Of a DNA stretch of 20,406 bases, positions 7,129 to 13,841 are shown one piece after another (within the stretch, counting starts at the first letter, position 1; every line of letters begins with the position of its first letter). Position numbers and translations under genes: made by a program. The stretch comes from JBLHLB01 sp047618505. Its GTDB lineage: Bacteria > Planctomycetota > UBA1135 > GCA-002686595. Where the stretch lies: the NCBI GenBank assembly GCA_047618505.1, contig JBLHLB010000036.1, positions 1 to 20,406 of the forward strand, written 5' to 3'. The notes beneath the pieces were generated by a model. It had not been told where the DNA came from, did no database searches, and was given only the letters and a program-made list of their open reading frames with translations.

Positions 7129-7290
7129 CAGCCCGTTGAAAAACAGCAACTCCTCGCTCGGCCCCCACAAATCGCCTGGCTGCGTTGTCGGAACCACCCG
7201 TGTAGGTACAGCTACGCGGAGAACCCGACGCCTTGCCAGGCAATTTGTGGAGACCAACCGAGAAGCTGCTGTTTTTCAACGGACTGCTAG
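7125..7290 (+). repeat. palindromic MITE-like element, copy 2
   Basis: This 166-bp element is identical base for base to 1555-1720. It sits between convergent genes (DUF2270 and the dimethylargininase-family gene). Both ends are CTAG, and the left one supplies the TAG stop of the DUF2270 gene. Removing the element and one TA would leave CAGTTCTAGGGGC, with the same stop codon intact. Identity to copy 1 across about 5.6 kb implies recent duplication or gene conversion. Confidence 0.9.
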
Positions 7291-7330
7291 GGGCGCGGCC
7301 GCTGAACGTGCTCGTGGATGCAGGCCAGTT

Positions 7331-8146
7331 CTAGTTGTGATTGCCGCAGTCGACTCCAGCGGGATATTGGCGCACAAGAACCGAGAGACAAGTGGGGCCA
7401 GCTTCCATGGCTTCAAAGGTCGTCAGGCACAGCGGGTGCACCGTGAGGCCCAGGTCCGACAGGAGGTCCGCTGTTCGCGGTGCTGAATCGGGGAGGATCA
7501 CGTCAGTACCAATTCGTAAGACGTTGGCGCCTTGGGGCTCCGAGACGGGGACGGCGATCAACTCAAGGTCCGTGACACGCTCGAGCTCTAGCCGGCGTGG
7601 GTTTACCAGAAGCCGGCCTTCCCCAAGGTCTGACGCGGCTGTTTTGAGGTGCAGTGCGCCACCTACTTCGATCGCCTTGACGCGGAGTCCGAGTTCAAGC
7701 ACGAGGTGGGCCAGGGACTTCAGGCCCGCGTGGTTTGTGCGTGAGGACCAGCCCACATAGAGGGTCTCGTCCACAGCCAGTACATCACCGCCGTCTAAGG
7801 TCGCGGGCGCTGTCATTTCCAGGAGGGGCCGATGTTCGCCCAGGGCCCGCGCAACGCTTTGAACCTCGCCGCGACGAGAACTCGCGCCTGGGATCGGAAT
7901 GATCGCCGCTTCCGCGAGGACGATCGCGCAGTCCTCAACGAAGGCCGCATCTGGATGATCCGGGAGGGGGTCGAGCTGTCGCACCTCCACCCCGAGGGCT
8001 TCGAGCTTCTTGACGTACGCCGCGTGCTGATTCTGGGCATCGACCAAGCGCAGCTCGATGCGATCTTGGTGTACCAACTCACAGGAGCTGAGATCACCGG
8101 CGGGGGGGCGCACAAATGCCAACCACTCCGGGCTATGGCTCACCAT
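7331..8146 (-). CDS. dimethylargininase / arginine-deiminase-fold amidinohydrolase
   Basis: The 271-residue protein matches dimethylarginine dimethylaminohydrolases, which convert methylated arginines to citrulline and methylamines. Visible signatures are RPP near residue 13, SCELVHQDR (21-29), the acidic FVED (69-72), DGGD (118-121), the catalytic histidine in GALHLKT (H166) and the nucleophilic cysteine in GPTCLSVL (C253). Length and motif order are normal for the family. The start ATG 8146-8144 overlaps the TGA stop of the upstream SDR gene by one base (TGATG), implying translational coupling. It is the last gene of the operon beginning with the M18 peptidase. Related enzymes act on arginine or other guanidines, so the exact substrate is uncertain. 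Confidence 0.9.
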   Translation of the reverse strand: MVSHSPEWLAFVRPPAGDLSSCELVHQDRIELRLVDAQNQHAAYVKKLEALGVEVRQLDPLPDHPDAAFVEDCAIVLAEAAIIPIPGASSRRGEVQSVARALGEHRPLLEMTAPATLDGGDVLAVDETLYVGWSSRTNHAGLKSLAHLVLELGLRVKAIEVGGALHLKTAASDLGEGRLLVNPRRLELERVTDLELIAVPVSEPQGANVLRIGTDVILPDSAPRTADLLSDLGLTVHPLCLTTFEAMEAGPTCLSVLVRQYPAGVDCGNHN

Positions 8147-8994
8147 CAGTCTGCGCCTAGGCGGCAACGGATCTCGTCTTCGTCGATGGCGTCCTTTTCC
8201 CAGAGCAGGCGTCCTTCCATGCCACCGGCGACGGTAATCGTCTGTCCGCTGGTGTGCCGCGAGAGGGCCGGAGAGGAAAGGGCCAGGCAAGTGGTGGCTA
8301 TGTCCCTGGCGCGACCCAATTGCCGCAGGGCCATGGTGCGCACGGCGCGTGTAATGGCGCCGGGGACTTCGAGGGCGGGCTTGGCCATGTGCGTAACGGT
8401 CCAGCCAGGTTCGACAAGATTGACGCGGCCGTAGGGGTCGAGCTGGACAATCTCGTTCTTCAATGTCTGCACTACACCGTGCAGGCCCGCCTTGGCCGCT
8501 GAGTAGTCGACGTGGGCCCGTTCGCCAAAGCGACCTGCCGTGGAGCCTATGAAGGTCAAGCTGGCACCGTGCCCATCACTGCGCGCACCGGTGCGAGCCA
8601 GGCAGCCAAGAAAGGCCCGAGCCGTGAAGAGGGGGCCGAGCAAATCAATAGCGATCGTCTCCTCGAGACGAGCTGGGGACATCTCGTGCAAGAGCGTGTC
8701 TTGCGGAGGCCAGACGCCGGCGTTCGCGATGCAGATATCGATGCGGCCCCAGCGATCGCGCGTGGCCATTGCGACCCCTTCCAGGGCATCTGCATCACGC
8801 AGATCAGCCGCGTGGCAATGGGCCTGTTCGCGCCAAGGCTGTTTAGAGACCCAGTCCTCGAGGGAGCTCAAGTTGCGCCCCGCATGCAGCGCGACCCGGG
8901 CACCCTCCGAGGCGAAAGCGGTGGCGAGCGCACGCCCGATTCCACCGGATGCGCCGGTAATCCAGACGACTTTGTCGGCGACTTTAAGGTCCAT
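8146..8994 (-). CDS. short-chain dehydrogenase/reductase (SDR)
   Basis: The 282-residue protein is a classical SDR using NAD(P). It has the nucleotide-binding TGASGGIG (13-20), an AADLRD acidic loop (62-67), NAG (91-93), catalytic S151, and YSAAK with Y164 and K168. The Asn of the usual tetrad (NLxG) is Asp here (IDLLG, D117), which is unusual but occurs. The C-terminus has SGQTITVAGGM, as in the family. ATG 8994 gives the normal family start. A GTG at 9036 would add 14 Pro-rich residues and overlap the upstream stop as GTGA, so that coupled start is a real alternative. The substrate is unknown. Confidence 0.92.
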   Translation of the reverse strand: MDLKVADKVVWITGASGGIGRALATAFASEGARVALHAGRNLSSLEDWVSKQPWREQAHCHAADLRDADALEGVAMATRDRWGRIDICIANAGVWPPQDTLLHEMSPARLEETIAIDLLGPLFTARAFLGCLARTGARSDGHGASLTFIGSTAGRFGERAHVDYSAAKAGLHGVVQTLKNEIVQLDPYGRVNLVEPGWTVTHMAKPALEVPGAITRAVRTMALRQLGRARDIATTCLALSSPALSRHTSGQTITVAGGMEGRLLWEKDAIDEDEIRCRLGAD

Positions 8995-9032
8995 GGGAGG
9001 CGGGGGTTTGAGCAGCTTGGGCTGACTCCGGT

Positions 9033-9275
9033 TCACTCACGGGGCAGCTTGGCCGCGAAGCCCTGACAGGGCGAACCGGAGTTCTTGTGCACCTCGATGG
9101 AAGGCAGCATGCGTGAGCGCATCTTGAAGAGCGCGCAGGCGTAGGGCCATTCCCGCTGGTGCGTGATTGAAAGATGCCTGCACTTGAAGCAGTCGACGCG
9201 CTGGGATTGGCCTGCGCCAGATCCAGCGGCCTGCGATCGACCCTTGGGAGGGGGTTGATTAGCCCAGGAAGGCAT
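9033..9275 (-). CDS. small Cys4-type protein of unknown function
   Basis: The protein has 80 residues with a conserved-looking core from about residue 27: VDCFKCRHLSIT, then WPYACALFKMRSRMLPS, then NSGSPCQGFAAK. C29, C32, C47 and C70 (with H34) look like a zinc site. I recall short proteins with this pattern (CxxCxHxxIT, PxxC, SGxxC) in many proteobacteria, where they are uncharacterised. The N-terminal 26 residues are low-complexity and may not be translated. ATG 9275 lies inside the last codons of the M18 gene (17-bp overlap), and the stop overlaps a possible GTG start of the SDR gene. Both overlaps suggest a coupled operon. Confidence 0.8.
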   Translation of the reverse strand: MPSWANQPPPKGRSQAAGSGAGQSQRVDCFKCRHLSITHQREWPYACALFKMRSRMLPSIEVHKNSGSPCQGFAAKLPRE

Positions 9276-10551
9276 TGAGCGCTGAGATCATGTAGGCGGG
9301 ATCCTGGGAACCACAGAGTTCCCGGGCCGAGTGCATGGCGAGTTGAGGGTTGCCGACATCGACAACGCGCATGCCGAGCTTGGCCGCCGTCATAGGTCCG
9401 ATCGTCGAGCCACAGCCAAGGTCTGTGCGCCCCACAAACTTCTGGAAGGGCACACCAGCAGATTCGCAGGCCGTTTGAAATATCGCTTCGGTCTCACCTT
9501 CGGTGGCGTAGCGCTGGTTGGAGTTGACCTTTATGACGGGACCGCCGTTCATCTTCAGGCGGTGCTCCGGTTCGTGGCGATCGACGTAGTTCGGGTGTGT
9601 CGCGTGCGCCATGTCCGAGGACACGCAGACGGAGTCGGCGATGGCCCGCAGGTACTCTTCTCGGCCGCCCCCACGGGCAATCACGGTGCGCTCCAGGACG
9701 TCCGCCAAGATCGAGCCATCGGCGCCGGCGCGGGAGGCGCTGCCAACCTCCTCGTGGTCGAAGAGGGAGAGCACGGGGATGCGCGCAGGCGTGTGTCCTG
9801 CGGCCTGCTGCATGAGGAGCGCTTCCAGTCCGCAGAAGGCTGAGCAGAGATTGTCTAATCGAGGAGCACTGAGGAACTCTCCGTCCCATCCGCTCACCTG
9901 GGAGGGCTGGCTGTCGTGGCACATAGCGTCCCAGGAGTGAATGTCTAGGGCGTCTACCTCAAGCTCCGCGGCAAGCAGGTCGCGGAAGCCGCGCTCATCC
10001 CGCGATGCCAGTCCCCAGATCGGCGCCATGTGTTTCTGCATATTGAGCAACAGTCCCTTCGTACTGATTTCGCGATCCAGGTGAATTGCCAGCTGGGAGA
10101 CCCGCATCAGGGGACGGTCGATCTTGAAGAGATGCGCCTCGGGACCATTGGATCCGCGTACCCAGGCGCGACCAGAGAGGCCCAGGTCACGGTCCAGCCA
10201 GGAGTTCAGAAGAACGCCGCCGTAGACCTCAACGCCGAGTTGCCGGTAGCCAACTCTGCCGACATCGGGCTGGGGTTTGATGCGCAGATTGGGGCTGTCC
10301 GTATGGGCGCCGATGACGCGGAAGCCCGCATGTGCCGGTGTGCCCTCCGGCACGACCCAGGCGATCAAGGTTCCCCCCCGAATGACGTAGTGCGCGCCCG
10401 GTCCGGGATTCCAACTGTCGAACTCGGAGAGCCGCCAGAATCCCGCTGCCTCCAGGGCAGTGGCCGCGGTCGCGCAGGCGTGGTAGGGCGACGGAGAGGA
10501 ATCGATGAAGGCCGCGAGGTGCTCGGCCTCCGGATGGTTCGTACTGGTCAT
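9259..10551 (-). CDS. apeB: M18 family metallo-aminopeptidase
   Basis: The 430-residue protein is a full-length M18 peptidase, a cytosolic dinuclear-zinc exopeptidase that in characterised members prefers acidic N-terminal residues. Expected metal and catalytic residues are present: GAHTDSP (H83, D85), APRLDN (D233), FDHEEVGS (E267, E268), VSSDMAHATHPN (D313) and AMHSARE (H407). Family blocks at GGVLLNSWLDRDLGLSGR and KVNSNQRYATEG agree. ATG 10551 is the natural start. It is the first gene of a minus-strand operon with the Cys4 mini-protein, SDR and dimethylargininase-family genes. Its upstream region (about 90 bp) is shared with the divergent CPXCG gene. The symbol is by family resemblance only. 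Confidence 0.94.
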   Translation of the reverse strand: MTSTNHPEAEHLAAFIDSSPSPYHACATAATALEAAGFWRLSEFDSWNPGPGAHYVIRGGTLIAWVVPEGTPAHAGFRVIGAHTDSPNLRIKPQPDVGRVGYRQLGVEVYGGVLLNSWLDRDLGLSGRAWVRGSNGPEAHLFKIDRPLMRVSQLAIHLDREISTKGLLLNMQKHMAPIWGLASRDERGFRDLLAAELEVDALDIHSWDAMCHDSQPSQVSGWDGEFLSAPRLDNLCSAFCGLEALLMQQAAGHTPARIPVLSLFDHEEVGSASRAGADGSILADVLERTVIARGGGREEYLRAIADSVCVSSDMAHATHPNYVDRHEPEHRLKMNGGPVIKVNSNQRYATEGETEAIFQTACESAGVPFQKFVGRTDLGCGSTIGPMTAAKLGMRVVDVGNPQLAMHSARELCGSQDPAYMISALNAFLG

Positions 10552-10641
10552 GGTGGCATTCTAGCCGCCAGCCTCGCCGGGTATAGTCTCCTGTCCCTGG
10601 GCTCGCTTTGCTCGCGGCTGAAGCACACCAGGATCGCCCCC

Positions 10642-10824
10642 ATGCTGATTGAATCGAGCTACGACTGCCCCCAATGCGGTGAAGACATCGTGATCCCCGT
10701 GGACCCTAGCCTCGGGCGCGACCAGGAGTACGTGGAGGACTGCCCGGTTTGCTGCTGCCCCATCCTTCTGCACGTCTGGATCGACGATCAGGGCGAGGCC
10801 TCTGTGCGGGGAGAAGCGGAGTAG
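10642..10824 (+). CDS. CPXCG motif-containing cysteine-rich protein
   Basis: The 60-residue protein has CPQCGE (C9, C12), the stretch IVIPVDPSLGRDQEYVEDCP and a second cluster CPVCCC (C34, C37-C39), ending in an acidic tail. This is the small CPXCG (Cys_rich_CPXG) family, a presumed zinc ribbon found across bacteria with no known role. An AGGA stretch lies about ten bases before ATG 10642. The longer frame running upstream from 10030 is antisense to the M18 gene and is not part of it. It is divergent from the M18 gene and convergent with the methyltransferase, whose stop is nine bases away. Confidence 0.88.
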   Translation: MLIESSYDCPQCGEDIVIPVDPSLGRDQEYVEDCPVCCCPILLHVWIDDQGEASVRGEAE

Positions 10825-10832
10825 CGCGACCT

Positions 10833-11657
10833 TCAGGAAACTGTGGCTCGGGCTTGGACGAAGGTGTACCAGAAGACAGCGTTTGGATTGTGTGCAATCG
10901 ATGCGAGCTCCCCGCGCATGCCCTCTACTGTCTCCTTGGAAACAGCGCCCGCCTCGAGCAACCCGGGTGCCCCTGAGAGCAGGAGGTCCGACCAGAAGGC
11001 GATAAACTCTGCGCGTTCCGAAGGCGCTCGGTTGTCCAGGAGGATGGTGTTCGTGTCCGTGCGGATGTCACTGTAGCCCGCGGCCAGCAGCAGGTTGCCC
11101 AGTTTCGCACCGACGAATGGATCCCCCCCAATCTCCAACTGGTAATCGTTGAACGCCATCCAGTAAGTCAAGGTGTGGGGGCTGTAGGGATCGAGGAAGA
11201 AGCTGCTGTTCTGCACCTCAGTGATCACGACGGGGGAGCCCACGCGTAGGACACGGCGCACTTCCGATAGCACTTGAGCGGGATTGCCTACGTGCTCGAG
11301 AATCCAACACAGGAAGGCCGCGTCAAACTGATCGCCGCTGAACGAAAGCTTCTGGGCGTCTTCGTTCACGAGCTTCCAACGCCCGTCTGCCCAGGGGATC
11401 TGGCCTAAACGCTTCTCTGCCGAAGCGATGTTGTCGCCGGAGCGCTCCACACAGGTCAGCACGAGATCGGGCCAGTGCCGCAGGATAATCTCCGTTTGTG
11501 CGCCGACACCGGAGCCGACCTCCAGGAGGTTGCGCACGCGCTGGAAGGGCAGGCGATCGTGGATGCGGTGCTCTAGGAAACGCGCCTGGTGAACTAGACG
11601 AGCCTGCTCCGTTTCGTCAAAACCGTGCAGGTATCCTTTGGGGTCCTCGTTACTCAT
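10833..11657 (-). CDS. class I SAM-dependent methyltransferase
   Basis: The 274-residue protein has motif I LLEVGSGVGAQTEI (about 44-57), the strand-2 acidic residue in LTCVERS, strand 4 FDAAFLCWILEHV, and VLRVGSPVVITEV as motif III. The N-terminus GYLHGFDETEQARLVHQA resembles a methyltransferase subgroup seen in diverse bacteria. The C-terminal 110 residues are mostly helical and may form the substrate lid. ATG 11657 is chosen because conserved sequence begins a few residues later; the frame extends to 11738 without protein-like content. It lies 100 bp downstream of the FG-GAP gene on the same strand and may be cotranscribed with it. Substrate unknown. Confidence 0.9.
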   Translation of the reverse strand: MSNEDPKGYLHGFDETEQARLVHQARFLEHRIHDRLPFQRVRNLLEVGSGVGAQTEIILRHWPDLVLTCVERSGDNIASAEKRLGQIPWADGRWKLVNEDAQKLSFSGDQFDAAFLCWILEHVGNPAQVLSEVRRVLRVGSPVVITEVQNSSFFLDPYSPHTLTYWMAFNDYQLEIGGDPFVGAKLGNLLLAAGYSDIRTDTNTILLDNRAPSERAEFIAFWSDLLLSGAPGLLEAGAVSKETVEGMRGELASIAHNPNAVFWYTFVQARATVS

Positions 11658-11757
11658 GGTGCCAGCGATGTACCAAAGACAGGGCCTGGGCCAAGGGGAA
11701 TCCGAGCGCAATCTGGGTGCCGTAAGAATCACGGCCATTGCCTACGGCGCACAAGCT

Positions 11758-13269
11758 CTAGAGCGGCTTGATGCTGCCGAGCTCCCGTACCCGCAGGATC
11801 TGGCCCGGGGCCAGGTTCTGGCGCTCCTGGCGTACGCCGCTGGGCCAGCGAATTACGACGCGATCCACTACCGTAGCCGAGCCCAGGCCAAAGTGCTGGC
11901 GCATGGAGACCCCTGTGTTCATCGAGCCACCAGAGGTGAGGTGACGCGTTTGGGTCTTGCCGGCGGCCGTTACTTCTATCCAAGCTCCGATTCCCTGGGG
12001 CGCAGAACTGCGACCGACGAGTTCGATCTCAAGCCAGTTGGCGTCCGTTTGCCCGGCGGGGTTGAGCCCGTTGACGAAGAACTGTGGATTGCCGAAATAG
12101 CCCGCTGCCAACATGTCCTGGTCGCCATCGCGATCGAAGTCGAAGACAGCCAGGGAGCGTCCCCCGAGGCTCGAGTCCAACCCGAGGCTACTGGTGCCGT
12201 CGACGAAGTTTCCAGTGCCATCGTTCAAGAAGGCCTGGCCGTAGTTGCCCTGGACGAAGTTCGAAACCACGTAGACGAGGTCCTCGTCCAGATCATTGTC
12301 GAGGTCCGCAAAGATCGTTCCCCAGCCGACCTGTAGGGGGAAACCGTTCGAAGCACGTACTCCGCGTGCTAGCCCCTGGTCAGTGAAATTCCCCGCTCCA
12401 TCGTTCACGTAGAGGACGTTATAACCAATGTTGGTGGAATAGAGATCGATGTCACCATCGCCGTCGAAGTCGCCAGGGATAACGCCCATATCTGAGCCAG
12501 CATTGGACACACCAACCTGCACGCTGACATCCTCGAAGGTCCCATCGCCGGCGTTGCGTACGTGGTAGTCGTAACCCCCGTCGATGGCCACGTGTAGGTC
12601 CATCCAGCCGTCCTTGTCATAGTCTCCAAGGGGTCCCGACCAGTGGCGCTTTGAGTCCGAGAGGGCTCCGCCCACAATCCCGGTTGCATCGCTGAAATTG
12701 CCATCACCATCGTTGCTCAGGAACCAACCTGGACCGGTATTGTGCAGCAGGATGATATCTAGATCACCGTCGCGGTCGGTGTCGGCAGCCGCCATGCTGC
12801 CGACCACATCTGACGTGCGGGCTAGGTCAGTCACAACGGGTCCGTGGGTGTAGAGCCCACTGCCATCATTCTCCAGCCACCAGAACCCCGTATCGGATCC
12901 GCTGGCGTCGTACCAGCGGGCAAGCGCCAGGTCCAAGTCGCCGTCATTATCTAGGTCCGCGAATTGGGTTTCCCAGGCCAGTGGTGTATCTAGGGGGAGG
13001 TTGGCGATTGTCGCGTCGCTGAAGGTCCCGTCCTGTTGATTGAGGAACAGCTTGACGCCGTCCACCGTGCTCCCGCTGAAGACGACATCTTCCCAGCCGT
13101 CACCATTCGCATCTCCAATCGCTACACCAGAGCGCCCCAGGACTGTGTAGATCAAACCCGCTCCCACTGCGTTTTCGGTGAACACTGTTCCGGAGTTCAG
13201 GGAAGCAGCCGACGGCTGCAAAGTCCCCGAGGAGAGCAAAGGCAGGAGCGCGAGAGTGAGTAGCACCAT
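11758..13269 (-). CDS. secreted FG-GAP/VCBS repeat protein with ASPIC/UnbV domain
   Basis: The 503-residue protein starts with a signal peptide (VLLTLALLPLLSSG, cleavage near residue 20-25). Seven calcium-type loops of the DxDxDGxxD kind follow: DANGDGWED, DLDNDGDLD, DTDRDGDLD, DYDKDGWMD, DFDGDGDID, a degenerate DLDNDLDED and DFDRDGDQD. They mark the blades of an FG-GAP/VCBS beta-propeller. Residues about 410-497 form an ASPIC/UnbV domain (NWLEIELVGR, GIGAWIEVTAAGKTQTRHL, FGLGSATVVDRVVIRWPSG). Such proteins are abundant and expanded in Planctomycetota and relatives; they are extracellular and probably bind ligands or surfaces. ATG 13269 directly precedes the signal peptide. The stop is another CTAG (11758-11761). 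Confidence 0.93.
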   Translation of the reverse strand: MVLLTLALLPLLSSGTLQPSAASLNSGTVFTENAVGAGLIYTVLGRSGVAIGDANGDGWEDVVFSGSTVDGVKLFLNQQDGTFSDATIANLPLDTPLAWETQFADLDNDGDLDLALARWYDASGSDTGFWWLENDGSGLYTHGPVVTDLARTSDVVGSMAAADTDRDGDLDIILLHNTGPGWFLSNDGDGNFSDATGIVGGALSDSKRHWSGPLGDYDKDGWMDLHVAIDGGYDYHVRNAGDGTFEDVSVQVGVSNAGSDMGVIPGDFDGDGDIDLYSTNIGYNVLYVNDGAGNFTDQGLARGVRASNGFPLQVGWGTIFADLDNDLDEDLVYVVSNFVQGNYGQAFLNDGTGNFVDGTSSLGLDSSLGGRSLAVFDFDRDGDQDMLAAGYFGNPQFFVNGLNPAGQTDANWLEIELVGRSSAPQGIGAWIEVTAAGKTQTRHLTSGGSMNTGVSMRQHFGLGSATVVDRVVIRWPSGVRQERQNLAPGQILRVRELGSIKPL

Positions 13270-13841
13270 GGAATTCGATGGGAGTTGGGACCAGATCGCA
13301 GGAACCCAAGTCTACCGGCCAATCCGAGAAGCTGCCCGTTTCCCCCAGCGCCCCTTTCAGCAGCCATTAGGGAGTCATGCTCCCGGGGCAACAGGCCTGG
13401 GAACAGATGGCTCATAAATGAGGGGAGTGAGCAACACAAGTGGTGCCCAACACTCCCGTGCGTGGGTGTCGGGCACCGGACCTTTCCTGACTCTGCGGGT
13501 CTCCCCGCAAGACCGGAGCTGCGGGTCTTTCCAGCCGCATCTCAAGCCCTCACTGATTCACCCCACTCCGGCAACGGGCTGCCCTTCCGCAGGCCCCACC
13601 ACCCGTGCAGACCACAGGCCAACACAGGGGATGTTTTGGACCAATTTTAGGAGATGGACACCGCCCTGGTTTCCTCACCACCGGAGACCGGCGTTGAGGC
13701 GTACGGGAGGGAACCGGCGCCCCGGCGAGGGGAGAGCTTCATGGCATTCCCCGTTTCTGGACAAACCAGTCCCGGAGTTGAGAACCAACTCGCTTCTCGA
13801 CTGGCCGGTCCGGTCGCAGGGAAGAAACTTCGCGGTCGTAT
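13270..13841. other. non-coding region between divergently oriented tails/starts
   Basis: About 570 bp lie between the start of the FG-GAP gene (minus strand, 13269) and the end of the GT39-TPR gene (minus strand, 13842). Frames crossing it are Pro/Arg/Ser-rich and look non-coding. It holds the REP-like hairpin at 13442-13477, a GGGAG-TCATG-CTCCC hairpin at 13370-13384, and the words TGCGGGTCT repeated twice at about 13494-13536. The promoter of the FG-GAP gene should lie here, but no convincing -35/-10 pair was seen. Confidence 0.6.
13442..13477. repeat. REP-like hairpin GGTGCCCAACACTC / GGGTGTCGGGCACC
   Basis: The two 14-base arms pair with one A-C mismatch and one G-T wobble around an eight-base loop (CCGTGCGT). 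GGTGCCCGACACC-type words recur in REP sequences that I recall near RAYT transposases, but no second copy or RAYT gene is in this window. It could equally be a terminator for the GT39-TPR transcript, although no T-run follows directly. Confidence 0.5.

Noticed and set aside
10030..10824. 264-aa plus-strand open frame ending in the CPXCG protein
   Set aside because: The part before 10642 is antisense to the M18 gene and has no domain. The real gene begins at ATG 10642.
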